Shown: positions 1 through 10,600 of the stretch, piece by piece | How positions within the stretch are numbered: the stretch's first letter is position 1 | How the letters are laid out: the number at the start of each line of letters is the position of its first letter | Assembly: GCA_021186555.1 (NCBI GenBank) | Contig: JAJKFL010000026.1 | Coordinates: 4,851,709 to 4,915,708 of the forward strand | Direction: 5' to 3' | Origin: Reticulitermes speratus | Lineage: Eukaryota > Arthropoda > Insecta > Blattodea > Rhinotermitidae | DNA length: 64,000 nucleotides | Made by a program: the position numbers and the translations under genes | The notes under the pieces: generated by a model | What the model was told of the DNA's origin: nothing | Database searches by the model: none | The model's input: only the letters and a program-made list of their open reading frames with translations

Positions 1-95
1 TTGTATAACTGAGACGGAGTGTGTTCACTGCGCGGTACGGACTGAGTCTTTATATATAATTCAGGTTAATTTTCGTCTTTAAAGTGTTAATAGCC
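1..95. repeat. End of a 114-bp-type satellite and its flank
   Basis: Bases 1-50 match the 114-bp satellite unit of 12.5-15.0 kb (TTGTATAACTGAGACGGAG, CGCGGTACGGACT). The following bases to about 92 match the sequence after that array at 14,958-15,008 (TCTTTATATATAATTCAGG, TTTAAAGTGTTAAT). The window therefore starts at the edge of a second copy of the same satellite with the same right-hand flank. Confidence 0.85.
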
Positions 96-227
96 ACTGC
101 TCATTAACTGTTCTCTCCACCTCTGAGTTTCCATACATTTTAGAACACAAACATAGCATTCTTATCAACAGAACATATGGGATATCCTCCCGCTGTTTTG
201 CGAAACACTTCACGATTAACTCTGATA

Positions 228-790
228 TATGACATTCATTCTGCAGTCTGTCTCACAACAGGTCCATAGCGTCTTCCAAAGCGAGTTCTCCATACAGTGC
301 GATCTAGTGCTTCCTTTTTAAAATTCCAGCAACTTCACTTTTCCTCGAGAGCACCCAGTAGCTGCTCACGTCTTCTTCGTCTTCTCGTCCCTTCTCTTTC
401 CTTCAGTAACGTGTTTTAGAAGGCAGTTCCTACGCAAGGTGTGACCAATCTAGGTACCCTTATTTTTATTATTTGTAGGATATTCCTCTCCTCCTTGACT
501 CTCCTTGACTCTCTGTAATACTTCTTCATTTCTCACACGATCGGTCCAACTGATCTCCATTCTTCTCCAGCACCACATTTCAAAACTTTCCAGGTATTTC
601 TGATCTACTTTCTGACGTGTCCAAGATGCGACACCACACAAAGCTATGCTCCAAATGTAGCAATGCATTAGCTTCTTCCTTCACTGTAAGTTCAATTTGC
701 TGTTGAAACTGCCTCCTCCTGGAATTCAGCTTTTGCCGTGGCCATCGTGGATCTGATTCCACGTGTGCATCTCACATCTACCCAGATGGT
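228..790 (-). pseudogene. LINE fragment A1 (C-terminal part, broken)
   Basis: Read on the minus strand this encodes the C-terminal region of a non-LTR retrotransposon polyprotein ([20 protein letters not shown]), the same family as the copies at 36.4 and 40.4 kb. The frame breaks after HRVKE-like residues near 490, and the 3' end (CAGACTGCAGAATGAATG) lies near 230-245. It is 5'-truncated with no intact reverse transcriptase domain. An RTE-type clade is possible but not proven. Confidence 0.75.
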
Positions 791-796
791 TTAAAC

Positions 797-1171
797 ACAG
801 TCGAACTCGTTTATGACGTCATGAAAGAACTAAATATTTTCTGTCGTTATAACCGAGAAGAATAATGTTCCGGTTAACAGCGAGGTCATGAATAGAACTG
901 AATATTATCTGTCGTTATAACCGAGAAGAATAATGTTCCGGTTAACAGCGAGGTCATGAAAATAACTGAATATTTTCTGTCGTTATAACCGAGAAGAATA
1001 ATTTTCCGGTTAACAGCGAGGTCATGAAAAGAACCGAATATTTTCTGTCGTAATAACCGAGAAGGATAATATTCCGGTTAACAGCGAGGAATTAATTGGT
1101 ACCACAGAACATATGACGCTATAGGCGAGATGTCGTATAAAACGACGTCGTTATAACCGGGTTCCACTGTA
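797..1171. mobile_element. Pogo/Tigger-like MITE with internal tandem repeats
   Basis: It is bounded by CAGTCGAACTCG on the left and the inverted GGGTTCCACTGTA on the right. TIRs of the CAGTNGAACC type with TA-rich ends are typical of pogo/Tigger (Tc1-mariner) MITEs. Relatives lie at 3,489 and 59,031. There is no coding capacity. Confidence 0.6.
830..1088. repeat. About 65-bp tandem repeat, ~4 copies
   Basis: The unit runs from GAATATTTTCTGTCGTTATAA through ATGTTCCGGTTAACAGCGAGG and repeats four times with a few substitutions. It lies inside the MITE, so the expansion is internal to a transposon copy. Confidence 0.85.
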
Positions 1172-2177
1172 TTCCACATTCTCCGATTGTATTTGATCTG
1201 TACAACATAACCCAAATAACTGTACCCGGAGTTTAAGTGATGTAGTTTATATGTAACGTAGTACCGGTTACAAGAAACCGACTCATGCCAGTAAATGTAA
1301 CGTTCACGCGACGTGAAACGGTCATTGATTCCAGAATATGGCGTCACTGAGGTACAAACAAAGTTAGCGAAGTGCCAATGATCAATTGCAGGAGATAAAT
1401 TACAGTGAAGACGATATAACCATCACGTCTGATGTGAAGATGACATCAGATAAGGCGGGGAAGGCCATGTCATGACGAGACTATCATAATTACATCTACA
1501 GTGGCGGAAATGTCATTATCAATAAAACTTAAGAAGCCCACAGTTTTTATACGCTCTGGTACGATCTGTAGTCACGAATGACTCGACTTTAAACCTATTA
1601 ACCAATCAAGTAAGTCAGGCGTGAGGGCAGAGACATCCAAAACAAAAAAAAAGAAAAAACCAACTCAAACAAAAAACCCGGCAACTTAAAAACAAAATGA
1701 AATCATTGCGACAGCAGTACAATCAACAGCATTTCGGCACGTGACCGGAAGCTAGTGATGATCCTGCGCCACCTGGTCAGATTACCGTCTGCCCACCACC
1801 TGTCCCGCTAAATCTTCCTCCGTCTTAGTTCCATCTGTCCTGAGGCCTGCCGTGCGCTCACCTGTATCATGCAGCTTGCTACAAGACAGGCCATCTGCCG
1901 GCCGGCCTGACGGCACGGGCCTACCTGCCTGCCTGCAGCAAATGTCCGCCAGCAGTAGACCCTCAGCGCATAAAGCCTCGACAGCACAGCCTCTAAATCA
2001 AATGGTAATAGACGCCACCCTATTCTTCAATTCCCTATCATCAACAATACCAATGGTGGGATATACCTGACGACTTTCACAATCTGTACTTGTAAAACTT
2101 CTGTCCTGTCTGACTTCAGAATTAGTTCTGAAACAATGTATTCCTTAGACATTTTGTGCCATGGACACATATAAATA

Positions 2178-2648
2178 CAGTGGACCCTCGAACTTCGAAC
2201 GGTTTGATGTTCGAACAACTTGAAACTCGAACAAACAAATTCGAGGAAAATCCGGTTTAGAAACTCGAACAAAAACTCGAAAGTCGAACAAAGAATCACG
2301 TGGTCGTCACGTGGTCGCCTTCTCTCTCTGCTTGGTCCAGATGAAAGAAGGGTAATTCACCTTCCAGTGAACAGTAATATCCCTCCTACTATTATTATTG
2401 ATTGATTAGTATACAATATTTTTTATGTATGTACTATTATAAATAAAAATTTTCAATTATTGAAATTAAATATACTTGTTTTATCGTTATGATCTTTTGA
2501 AATGGGCACTTAAAATGTTTTATATTGGGTAAATTTTGGGGGTCTGGAATGGATTAATTCAATTTACATTATTTCTTATGGGGAAATTTAACTCGAAAGT
2601 CGAACCGTCTCCTGGAACGCATTGTGTTCGAAGTTCGAGGCTCCACTG
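2178..2648 (+). mobile_element. MITE family M1, copy 1 (TA target site)
   Basis: A 471-bp element starts CAGTGGACCCTCGAACTTCG and ends with the inverted CGAAGTTCGAGGCTCCACTG, flanked by TA on both sides (2176-2177 and 2649-2650). Near-identical copies lie at 53,445 and 57,084. The TIR type and the TA duplication fit pogo/Tigger-derived MITEs. The interior is AT-rich and non-coding. Confidence 0.85.
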
Positions 2649-3396
2649 TACAATCAAATTAACTGCCCAACTTTAACAACAAATCCCTATCCAACTGCGC
2701 AATTTTAAATATCGACTGAGTTCCTTGTATTGACCCCCAGCACTCGTATCTGCGTACACATGGAAAATTCGGTGGCTTTCGCATCAAGAGGGGCACATTT
2801 CCTTCACTTTTGCCACGGGGGAGAGGGGGGGAGGGGCAGGATTACAACGGCACTACAAACCAATTTTCTAACTTTCATGTTACCACTGTGGTGCGTGTTT
2901 GTTGTATTTAGTCCAACTCATTTATACGCTTGTCCTTGTTCACAGTATTTCTTTGAAATAATGTGAACAAGGACATCAGTCAAGCCCTGATAAGTGTTAA
3001 CATGGACCGCGGTTTCCATAACCCCCCAGTTTCCATAAAGCCTTGGTCTTGCTAACCGCGCAATCCTTCATGAAACATAAAATATCGCGTCAGGCTAACG
3101 TCTCCTTATGAAATACGTAAATCAGCGCAGGTTCAGGTTCAGGTTCAGGTTATGTCAGAATCCTACACTAAACCAGTTTTCTAAATACATGTAACGCTTT
3201 CGCAAAACTTGCACAGAATTACGAGACAAACATTTCACCTCACAAACATCGCATTCAAACTAAAATCCGTACTTAGGGGTCTAAACAGAACTTCTCGGTC
3301 GAACTGACACAACTGTCGGTCTGCGATAACCCGTAATTTACGCCGAGGTCAAATCGCAATATGTCTTCAAAAAATACTCACTGTACGAAACACATA

Positions 3397-3486
3397 TATA
3401 TACAGGGCATACACAAAATAATGGTGCGGTTTATATGGTATACACCATATAAACCGCACCATTCTTTTGTGTATGCCCTGTATATA
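3397..3486. repeat. 90-bp near-perfect palindrome
   Basis: The left arm TATACAGGGCATACACAAAA continues through GGTGCGGTTTATATGG. The right arm from about 3443 is its reverse complement, with one small mismatch region. The ends ACAGGGC/GCCCTGT resemble short TIRs. No coding capacity is seen. Confidence 0.85.
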
Positions 3487-3488
3487 CA

Positions 3489-3673
3489 CAGTCGAACCCG
3501 GTTATAACGACATCGGTTTATGCGACACCTCGTCAATAGCGTCAGATATGCTGTGATATCAATTAATTCCTCACTGTTAACCGTAACAGTGTACTCCTCG
3601 ACTATAACGACACTCGTTTATAACGACACAAAATATTCAGTCCCTTTCATGACGTCATAACCAAGTTCGACTG
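3489..3673. mobile_element. 185-bp pogo/Tigger-like MITE
   Basis: It starts CAGTCGAACCCGGTTATAAC and ends with the inverted AACCAAGTTCGACTG. It has the same length as the element at 59,031-59,215 and related TIRs. It directly follows the palindrome at 3,397-3,486. Only the right TA is intact. Confidence 0.7.
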
Positions 3674-4218
3674 TAACAGCACACGAAAACACCAACGCCA
3701 AATAATGAAATATCACAAGGATATACCGCTAATTACGAATAACACTCTCTAACGGATTTTTCCAGAAAAAAAAAAAAAAGAACTCCGAACCATAAAGTTA
3801 CTACGCCGTGATCTTGGACTTTCACGCCCTCCCTCCTCTACCGTTTGACGGACAGCCAATCCTGGGACATTGACTCTTACTGCTCATTGCATTCAGATGC
3901 GGGTAAATTTGGAGCATGCAGAAGCCACACAATTTCCGCCTTCCTCTACACTGCCAGACGGCACGCAGACGACGTTGGTACAGTCCCCTGCAACAACTCG
4001 CCAGCTATTCTTATTCTTCTTCGAATTGGCGCCTGTACCTCTAAAACGCACGTGCGATACTTAAGGCACAGCGCTAGCTCAAAACACTGCCACAACTTTC
4101 ACGTTACGTGAACTATTTACCTTCAGACAGGCACGTCTCGGAAGGCGACTCCGCACAGTACTGTGCCGTGTACAGACTATTTACGATACAAATCACTTCA
4201 GTCTCGCTTCATATACAC

Positions 4219-4330
4219 CAGTGGTTCCCAACCTGAGGTCGCGACCCAGATCAGGGTCGCGGGGGTGTCTGACGTATAGTCGCGAGAGGGTTTTATGGAA
4301 AACTTGTTAATTATGAAAAAAAAAAAATCA
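4219..4330. mobile_element. hAT-like MITE, left end
   Basis: CAGTGGTTCCCAACCTGAGG followed by GTCGCGACC is the left end of a hAT-type MITE, related to the complete copies at 20,778 and 37,600. A possible right end (AAGAACCACTG, 4811-4821) lies beyond other insertions. I could not confirm an 8-bp duplication. Confidence 0.5.
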
Positions 4331-4426
4331 AAATTTGTATCTAAATTCAAACAGAATGATCAAGAAACTAATTACTGAATCTATATTTAATACTGTATTC
4401 ACCGTGCATCTTGTATAAAATAAAAC

Positions 4427-4570
4427 TGAAATTAAAACCAACTTGATGCACCATCACTATTAAAAAACTTTAATAGTACATTAATTAACTCTTAATTAAC
4501 CCTAAGAGTTAATTAATCTACTATTAAAGTTTTTTAATAGTGATGGTGCATCAAGTTGGTTTTAATTTCA
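4427..4570. repeat. Long palindrome, ~68-bp arms
   Basis: The left arm (GAAATTAAAACCAACTTGAT, continuing to AGAGTTAATT-like sequence) is mirrored around position 4499 by the right arm ending AAGTTGGTTTTAATTTC. The loop is only a few bases. It is very AT-rich and is inside or next to the hAT-like remnant. Confidence 0.85.
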
Positions 4571-4687
4571 ATTTTAATTTACTGAATCTGTGTTTATTAA
4601 TTTTAAACATACTGAAGTAATTACATTTCAAATAACTAATGAACACATTTTGTTATTATACGGTACAACGTGGTTGTATCCGTGATT

Positions 4688-4800
4688 CCAGGCTTCCGCC
4701 GCGATGACGAGGTCTGCGCTCTTCTGTGACATTACGCGGCGTCGTGTGGTAATTGTTTACCGACGTTTCGGGTAAACGTATGGGTCCCGTCTTCAAGGGT
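4688..4800 (-). mobile_element. Family B element with degenerate hammerhead core, copy 1
   Basis: The outer end CAGGCTTCCGCCGCGAT is followed by TCTGCGCTCTTCTG and GCGTCGTGTGGTAAT, and then a minus-strand core CTTGAAGACGGG...CCCGAAACGTCGG. Relatives are at 26,839-27,340 and 50,370-50,497. The core differs from the hammerhead consensus by TTGAAGA in place of CTGAAGA, so cleavage activity is doubtful. Confidence 0.55.
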
Positions 4801-5078
4801 TAAGAAATCCAAGAACCACTGTGATGCACAGTGCGGTCCATGCCTGTCAATTCCATATCTTACTTGTACGTTTGTGACTGTTGCTGACATCATGTTTCTT
4901 ACTATAATTCAAATATCGTAGGGAATTAACGTCCATGTACCACTTAACTAGCCTGATACGGCAGTTTGCTATACATATATCGCTTATTTACATTTCTACC
5001 CCCTGATATCTAAGAAAATGTCGAGTCAAAAAGTTTTAGATGGCCTACCTCACGTGTTCAGTGGCTACCAGGGTAAAG

Positions 5079-5204
5079 AGGCTGCGACGTGGTGTTGACC
5101 ACTCACCTCCATCTCGTACTGAGGTTAAGAATGACTAGAGCTACACCTCTACTCCCCCTATACGCCTTCATGGCGTGGACAAGGACAACTTTACCTTTAC
5201 CACT
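5079..5204 (+). mobile_element. SINE family S1, 3' part only
   Basis: It matches the 3' half of the tRNA-derived SINE at 25,730 (GTTGACCACTCACCTCCATC, CTTCATGGCGTGGAC, ending ACAACTTTACCTTTACC). It lacks the tRNA-like head, as expected for 5' truncation during target-primed reverse transcription. Confidence 0.75.
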
Positions 5205-5249
5205 CGATACGTAGCGGGCGATCATTTAAAGCCCACAAAAATAGAACTT

Positions 5250-6262
5250 AGATAAATCCACAATGGATCGCTGAACTTAATAAGTGCAAAATGGATCGCT
5301 GAACTTAGATAAGTGCAAAATGGATCGCTGAACTTAGATAAGTGCAAAATGGATCGCTGAACTTAGAAAAATGTAAAATGGATCGCTGAACTTAGATAAA
5401 TGTAAAATGGATCGCTGAACTTAGATAAATGCAAAATGGATCGCTGAACTTAGATAAATGCAAAATGGATCGCTGAACCTTGATAAATGTAAAATGGATC
5501 GCTGAACTTAGATAAGTGCAAAATGGATCGCTGAACTTAGATAAATGCAAAATGGATCGCTAAACCTAGATAAATACAAAATGGATCGCTGAACTTAGAT
5601 AAATGTAAAATGGATCGCTGAACTTAGATAAATGCAAAATGGATCGCTGAACTTAGATAAATGTAAAATGGATCGCTGAACCTAGATAAATGCAAAATGG
5701 ATCGCTAAACCTAGATAAATACAAAATGGATCGCTGAACTTAGATAAATGTAAAATGGATCGCTGAACCTTGATAAATGTAAAATGGATCGCTGAACTTA
5801 GATAAGTGCAAAATGGATCGCTGAACTTAGATAAATGCAAAATGGATCGCTGAACTTAGATAAGTGCAAAATGGATCGCTGAACTTAGATAAATGCAAAA
5901 TGGATCGCTGAACTTAGATAAATGCAAAATGGATCGCTGAACTTAGATAAATGCAAAATGGATTGCTGAACTTAGATAAATGTAAAATGGATCGCTGAAC
6001 CTTGATAAATGTAAAATGGATCGCTGAACTTAGATAAGTGCAAAATGGATCGCTGAACTTAGATAAATGCAAAATGGATCGCTGAACTTAGATAAATGCA
6101 AAATGGATTGCTGAACTTAGATAAATGCAAAATGGATCGCTGAACTTAGATAAATGCAAAATGGATCGCTGAACTTAGATAAATGTAAAATGGATCGCTG
6201 AACTTAGATAAATGTAAAATGGATCGCTGAACTTAGATAAATGTAAAATGGATCGCTGAAAT
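5250..6262. repeat. 29-bp satellite, ~34 copies
   Basis: The unit is ACTTAGATAAATGCAAAATG followed by GATCGCTGA. The period is exactly 29 bp (for example ATGGATCGCT at 5291 and 5320). Variants such as ACCTTGATAAATGT recur at offsets of 290 and 232 bp (10 and 8 units), and CGCTAAACCTAGATAAATAC recurs 145 bp apart. This shows segmental duplication inside the array. Confidence 0.95.
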
Positions 6263-6354
6263 TAATTAATTTGTATTTGCAACAAATGTTAATCATACAA
6301 AGTGGGGTATATCAATGACAGTAACAACCGCTTACAACTACCAGTTCCGTCGAG

Positions 6355-6480
6355 TGTGACACCGTGATACATGAAGTCAGAGATCCGCGTATTTTGCAAG
6401 AACCTAGGAGCAACCTCCAAATTCTGGGCACCACAAGGGTGACAAGAACTTCCAAATACAGGGCCCACAAACATTAGGCG
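6355..6480 (-). repeat. Interspersed repeat X, minus copy
   Basis: In reverse complement it carries AATTTGGAGGTTGCTCCTAGG and GTGCCCAGAATTTGGAGG-like sequence shared with copies at about 22,370, 23,380, 24,180 and 55,690. Function and class are unknown. No TIRs or tRNA boxes were recognised. Confidence 0.5.
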
Positions 6481-7044
6481 AAATGGTACACAATTTAGAG
6501 CCCTAGAATTGTGCACTCTCGCATTACGTTCCTGCTCTGGTAGGCACATATACCTTAAAGAGCGTAAGGATCGACAACTACACTCACGAAGCACCTGATA
6601 AATCAGTCAACTCACAGTGGACACGTTGCCACAGTTTTGTGCACTGGCTATACTTGTTCCTAAAACCTTCACTAAGTAAGAAGTATCTGAAAAACAAATT
6701 CCTGTATTCACATGATGCATCAACACGTGGCCTCCCCTCTACAACAAAAGCTTCCATTACACACAGGAGGCTCTCCTTGACACAAAATTCATCCTGTTGC
6801 ATCTAACCCCTACATTTAAAGAAGATAAGCATACAAGACGATATCGTGCATCCACAAACACGAAACGCACACAGCTTAATAAAATATATGAAGTTGATGG
6901 AATAAGTGAATACAAATACAAGAATATATTAAATAATCAAACACGACAAAAAAGAGCATTAACAAAACCAAAGCAGTAACACAAACACAAGACAGTATAC
7001 ATAAGACAGGCCATTTTTTAAATGTTCAGATGCAAATTACTCAC

Positions 7045-7153
7045 CGATCAAACACGATGTCTGAGTTAGCAAATTTCTGAAGTCGTACCAAAGGCGGCAG
7101 GAAGTCGTCCGGACTTCCCGTTCCTATTTCGGTATCCAACATTCCCTCCACAG
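7045..7153 (-). CDS. PPP4R1-like exon 3
   Basis: On the minus strand the acceptor TTCCCTTCCAG precedes the exon and the donor GTGAGTAA follows it. The exon is 109 nt: 2 nt, 35 codons, then 2 nt. It encodes [20 protein letters not shown] followed by [15 protein letters not shown] and a split Arg codon. The other two frames contain stops or poor peptide. The polypyrimidine tract overlaps the start of a 76-bp direct repeat (7,163-7,238). No following exon was recognised in 1-7,044. Confidence 0.8.
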
Positions 7154-7606
7154 CTGGAAGGGAACAGGCCAATAAGTTACGGTACACACATGGAATAACG
7201 TTACATCACTATACATACACCATTAACGAGTTGGGCAAGTAACAACCTTTGCGCGTATATACAAACTACAATAACAGGATGACGGTATGGAAAAAGTTTC
7301 TTTTTTTTGGGAAAGCTAAAGAATCTACAATTCCATAACAGCAGAAGAATTAAAGAGATTTCTCAGTCGTACTTGTTACAGGCATGGATTGAAGGGAGAA
7401 CGACATTGAAAGGAACTGTGAGAATATAAAAGAAATAAAGAAGGTAGGAAAGAAAATTAGTGAAACATGATGAAGAAGAAGTTGAAGAATAATTTTCTGC
7501 CCAGATGCAAGCTTTCTAAGAGGACAAAAAAACAATATTTATGATTAAATGCTTGTGCGAATTAATTGTTTCACTTTATCGCGTTAATTTCTTCTTCTAA
7601 CTCCCT

Positions 7607-7641
<35 letters not shown>

Positions 7642-10600
7642 TTAAAATAACTCGCAAAAAAACAGGCCAATAAGTTACGGTACACACATGGTATAACGTT
7701 ACATCACTATACATACACCATTAACGAGTTGGGCAAAACTAATTCCTTCGTTTGGTTATCAGTGTAAGTGAGGAACTTAGGATATCTCCAATTCCACACG
7801 TCATTACTAAAAATGTGTATACTTAGATGTGTTCAAAAATCACCAACTAAAGCACATAAACTTTTTCTCAGTAGTTTATTCTTAAAATACCCCTATACGT
7901 ATTTCGGTGGTTTAAACCACCATCTTCAGGGGGTCGTGGAGATTAAAATGTATAGACTTATAGTTATTACATATATGGTTATATTCATATATGTAGAATA
8001 TGAGTGGGCTAGTATTGCTCACTTCGTACAGTATGTAAAATTATGTAAAATTACTATAAAATGAATTAAAGGCTGTTAAAATGATTACATAGTTTGTAGT
8101 TTTCCTGAAAATTATTGGCAGTTTGGCCTTGTAGTAAGGTGATCATCTGTAGAAATATTAAACTTAATTAATAAGTTAAATAGTAAAGTAATTAATTAAT
8201 TAAGTTTAATATTTCTACAGATGACCACCTTACTACAAGGCCAAACTGCCAATAATTTTCAGGAAAACTACAAACTATGTAATCAGTTTAACAGCCTTTA
8301 ATTCATTTTATAGTAATTTTACATACTGTACGAAGCGAGCAATACTAGCCCACTCATATTCTACATATATGAATGTAACCATATATGTAATAACAATAAG
8401 TCTATGCATTTTAATCTCCACGACCCCCTGAAGATGGTGGTTTAAACCACCGAAATACGTATAGGGGTATTTTAAGAATAAACTATTGAGAAAAAGTTTA
8501 TGTGCTTTAGTTGGTGATTATTGAACATATCTCATTTGAAAATGCACGGTAAATACAACGTTAAATGTGTATACTTAGCTTATCATTTTATGTTAATACT
8601 GTTACACAATACGGTACATGGCGTTTATTACGTTAATAAACTCAACAAATCCTCCACGATGCTGAACGATGAGACGACGACAGAAAACCGGAAAATTAAA
8701 AAAAATTGGAAGAACAATATAATACAAAAAATTAATAATCCAACAGCAGCAGTACACTTTTATAGGATTTTAGCTTGTTATTTTAAACTCTTAATTTTAA
8801 CAGAATCAAGATAAAGGCCGTCTAAACACAACTGCGTCCCGTTTAACATTTTATCGCATGTTAATAGTTTTTTATGCATTCCTAAATATATTATGAAACA
8901 TAAGAATTGTGAACCTGAATACGACGTAAACGGCCGAAACATGTTGTTCTGTAAATAAATGGAACGTAGTTGTGTTTAGACGGATTTTATCTTGATCATA
9001 ACATAACGGAATGACAGCCTTCAAAATTCTGAATTTTAAATTCTGATCGTAATTTACAAAAAAAAAAAAAAAAAACTAAAACATTTAGCAAAACAAAACA
9101 AAATTGCAACAATCCCAATAACACAACTAATAACAAACATAAATACGGAAAGGAAACTTTAACACAATCACCAAATGTACGCGATATATGTACACGTGAC
9201 ATCTGACACTAAGTACAAAACTTTAACACAATCACCAAATGTACGCGATATATGTACACGTGACATCTGACACTAAGTACAAAACTTTAACACAATCACC
9301 AAATGTACGCGATATATGTACACGTGACATCTGACACTAAGTACAAAACTTTAACACAATCACCAAATGTACGCGATATATGTACACGTGACACCTGACA
9401 CTAAGTACAAAACTTTAACACAATCACCAAATGTACGCGATATATGTACACGTGACATCTGACACTAAGTACAAAACTTTAACACAATCACCAAATGTAC
9501 GCGATATATGTACACGTGACATCTGACACTAAGTACAAAACTTTAACACAATCACCAAATGTACGCGATATATGTACACGTGACATCTGACACTAAGTAC
9601 AAAACTTTAACACAATCACCAAATGTACGCGATATATGTACACGTGACATCTGACACTAAGTACAAAACTTTAACACAATCACCAAATGTACGCGATATA
9701 TGTACACGTGACACCTGACACTAAGTACAAAACTTTAACACAATCACCAAATGTACGCGATATATGTACACGTGACATCTGACACTAAGTACAAAACTTT
9801 AACACAATCACCAAATGTACGCGATATATGTACACGTGACATCTGACACTAAGTACAAAATACATTTTAAACCCATTTATCTTCATATAATCTTTATATG
9901 ATCCACGATCCGTCCGTTATTCGAATATACAATTTAATTGCACCACCAAATGCACGTAAGTATATTACAATTACTTTATACACACAATTAACTCCTACAT
10001 GTTTCGGCCAACCATGTGGCCATCTTCAGGTACATAAAATTACATTTTTGGATTGCTTCTGATACTTTCTGTTTTATACTTTTAATGTATCTAACATTTG
10101 TATTTTATCTCCTTGAAGATGGCTACACGGTTGACCGAAACATGTAGTTCATTGTGAGTAAACTAATTTTAATATATTTAGGTGCATTTGGTGGTGCTGT
10201 ATCCATTTACATTTTTTTTTCTGTTTTTATATAAGATTGCTGATGGCCCTTTTGTGTCGAAACATGTAGCATGTTTTAAACAAGACACAGCTGTGTTTGA
10301 TGATACATTTACTCGTCGGTTGGTATCTGGAGAAGTCTTCGCAGATTTCCCAAACCTGAACATTCCACAAAATAGTACCTTAGACTAAGCCATCTTTCAT
10401 CTGAATGAGATAATCATCGTAAAATCGATGAATTTGTGAAGAGGAGATGATATTATGGCGACAAGAAGATTCATGATGATAGAAAATACATACAAACATC
10501 AATACACTGGTTTGGATTCGAACACACGACCTCAGAAACAATAACACTGCCTATAAGTGAGCGGCCATCAGAAACTGACATGTTGTGATTACGTCCACGG

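Larger units (their letters stand above)
7833..8560. mobile_element. Fold-back element with paired hammerhead motifs
   Basis: Two ~330-bp inverted arms (about 7,833-8,178 and 8,195-8,521) flank a short AT-rich centre. Each arm carries one hammerhead-like core pointing outward (7,887-7,936 minus and 8,423-8,468 plus). Downstream of the right core are GTGCTTTAGTTGGT and then AATGCACGGT, terminal motifs shared with the elements at 35.5 and 62.7 kb. Arm identity is high, so the element is fairly young. Penelope-like elements often occur as inverted partial copies, but no reverse transcriptase is present. Confidence 0.75.
9960..10200. mobile_element. Hammerhead element pair, diverged inverted copies
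   Basis: A minus-oriented core at 9,990-10,034 faces a plus-oriented, decayed core at 10,118-10,150. TGCACCACCAAATGCAC-like and GTGCATTTGGTGGT motifs sit at the two outer ends (about 9,940 and 10,181). It has the same layout as the elements at 7.8 and 35.5 kb but is older. Confidence 0.6.

Noticed and set aside
1849..1930. Minus-strand segment between TTTGCTGCAG and GGTGAGCGC resembling an exon
   Set aside because: No frame with the phase required after PPP4R1 exon 3 gives the expected HEAT-repeat sequence; composition is GC-rich and repetitive.
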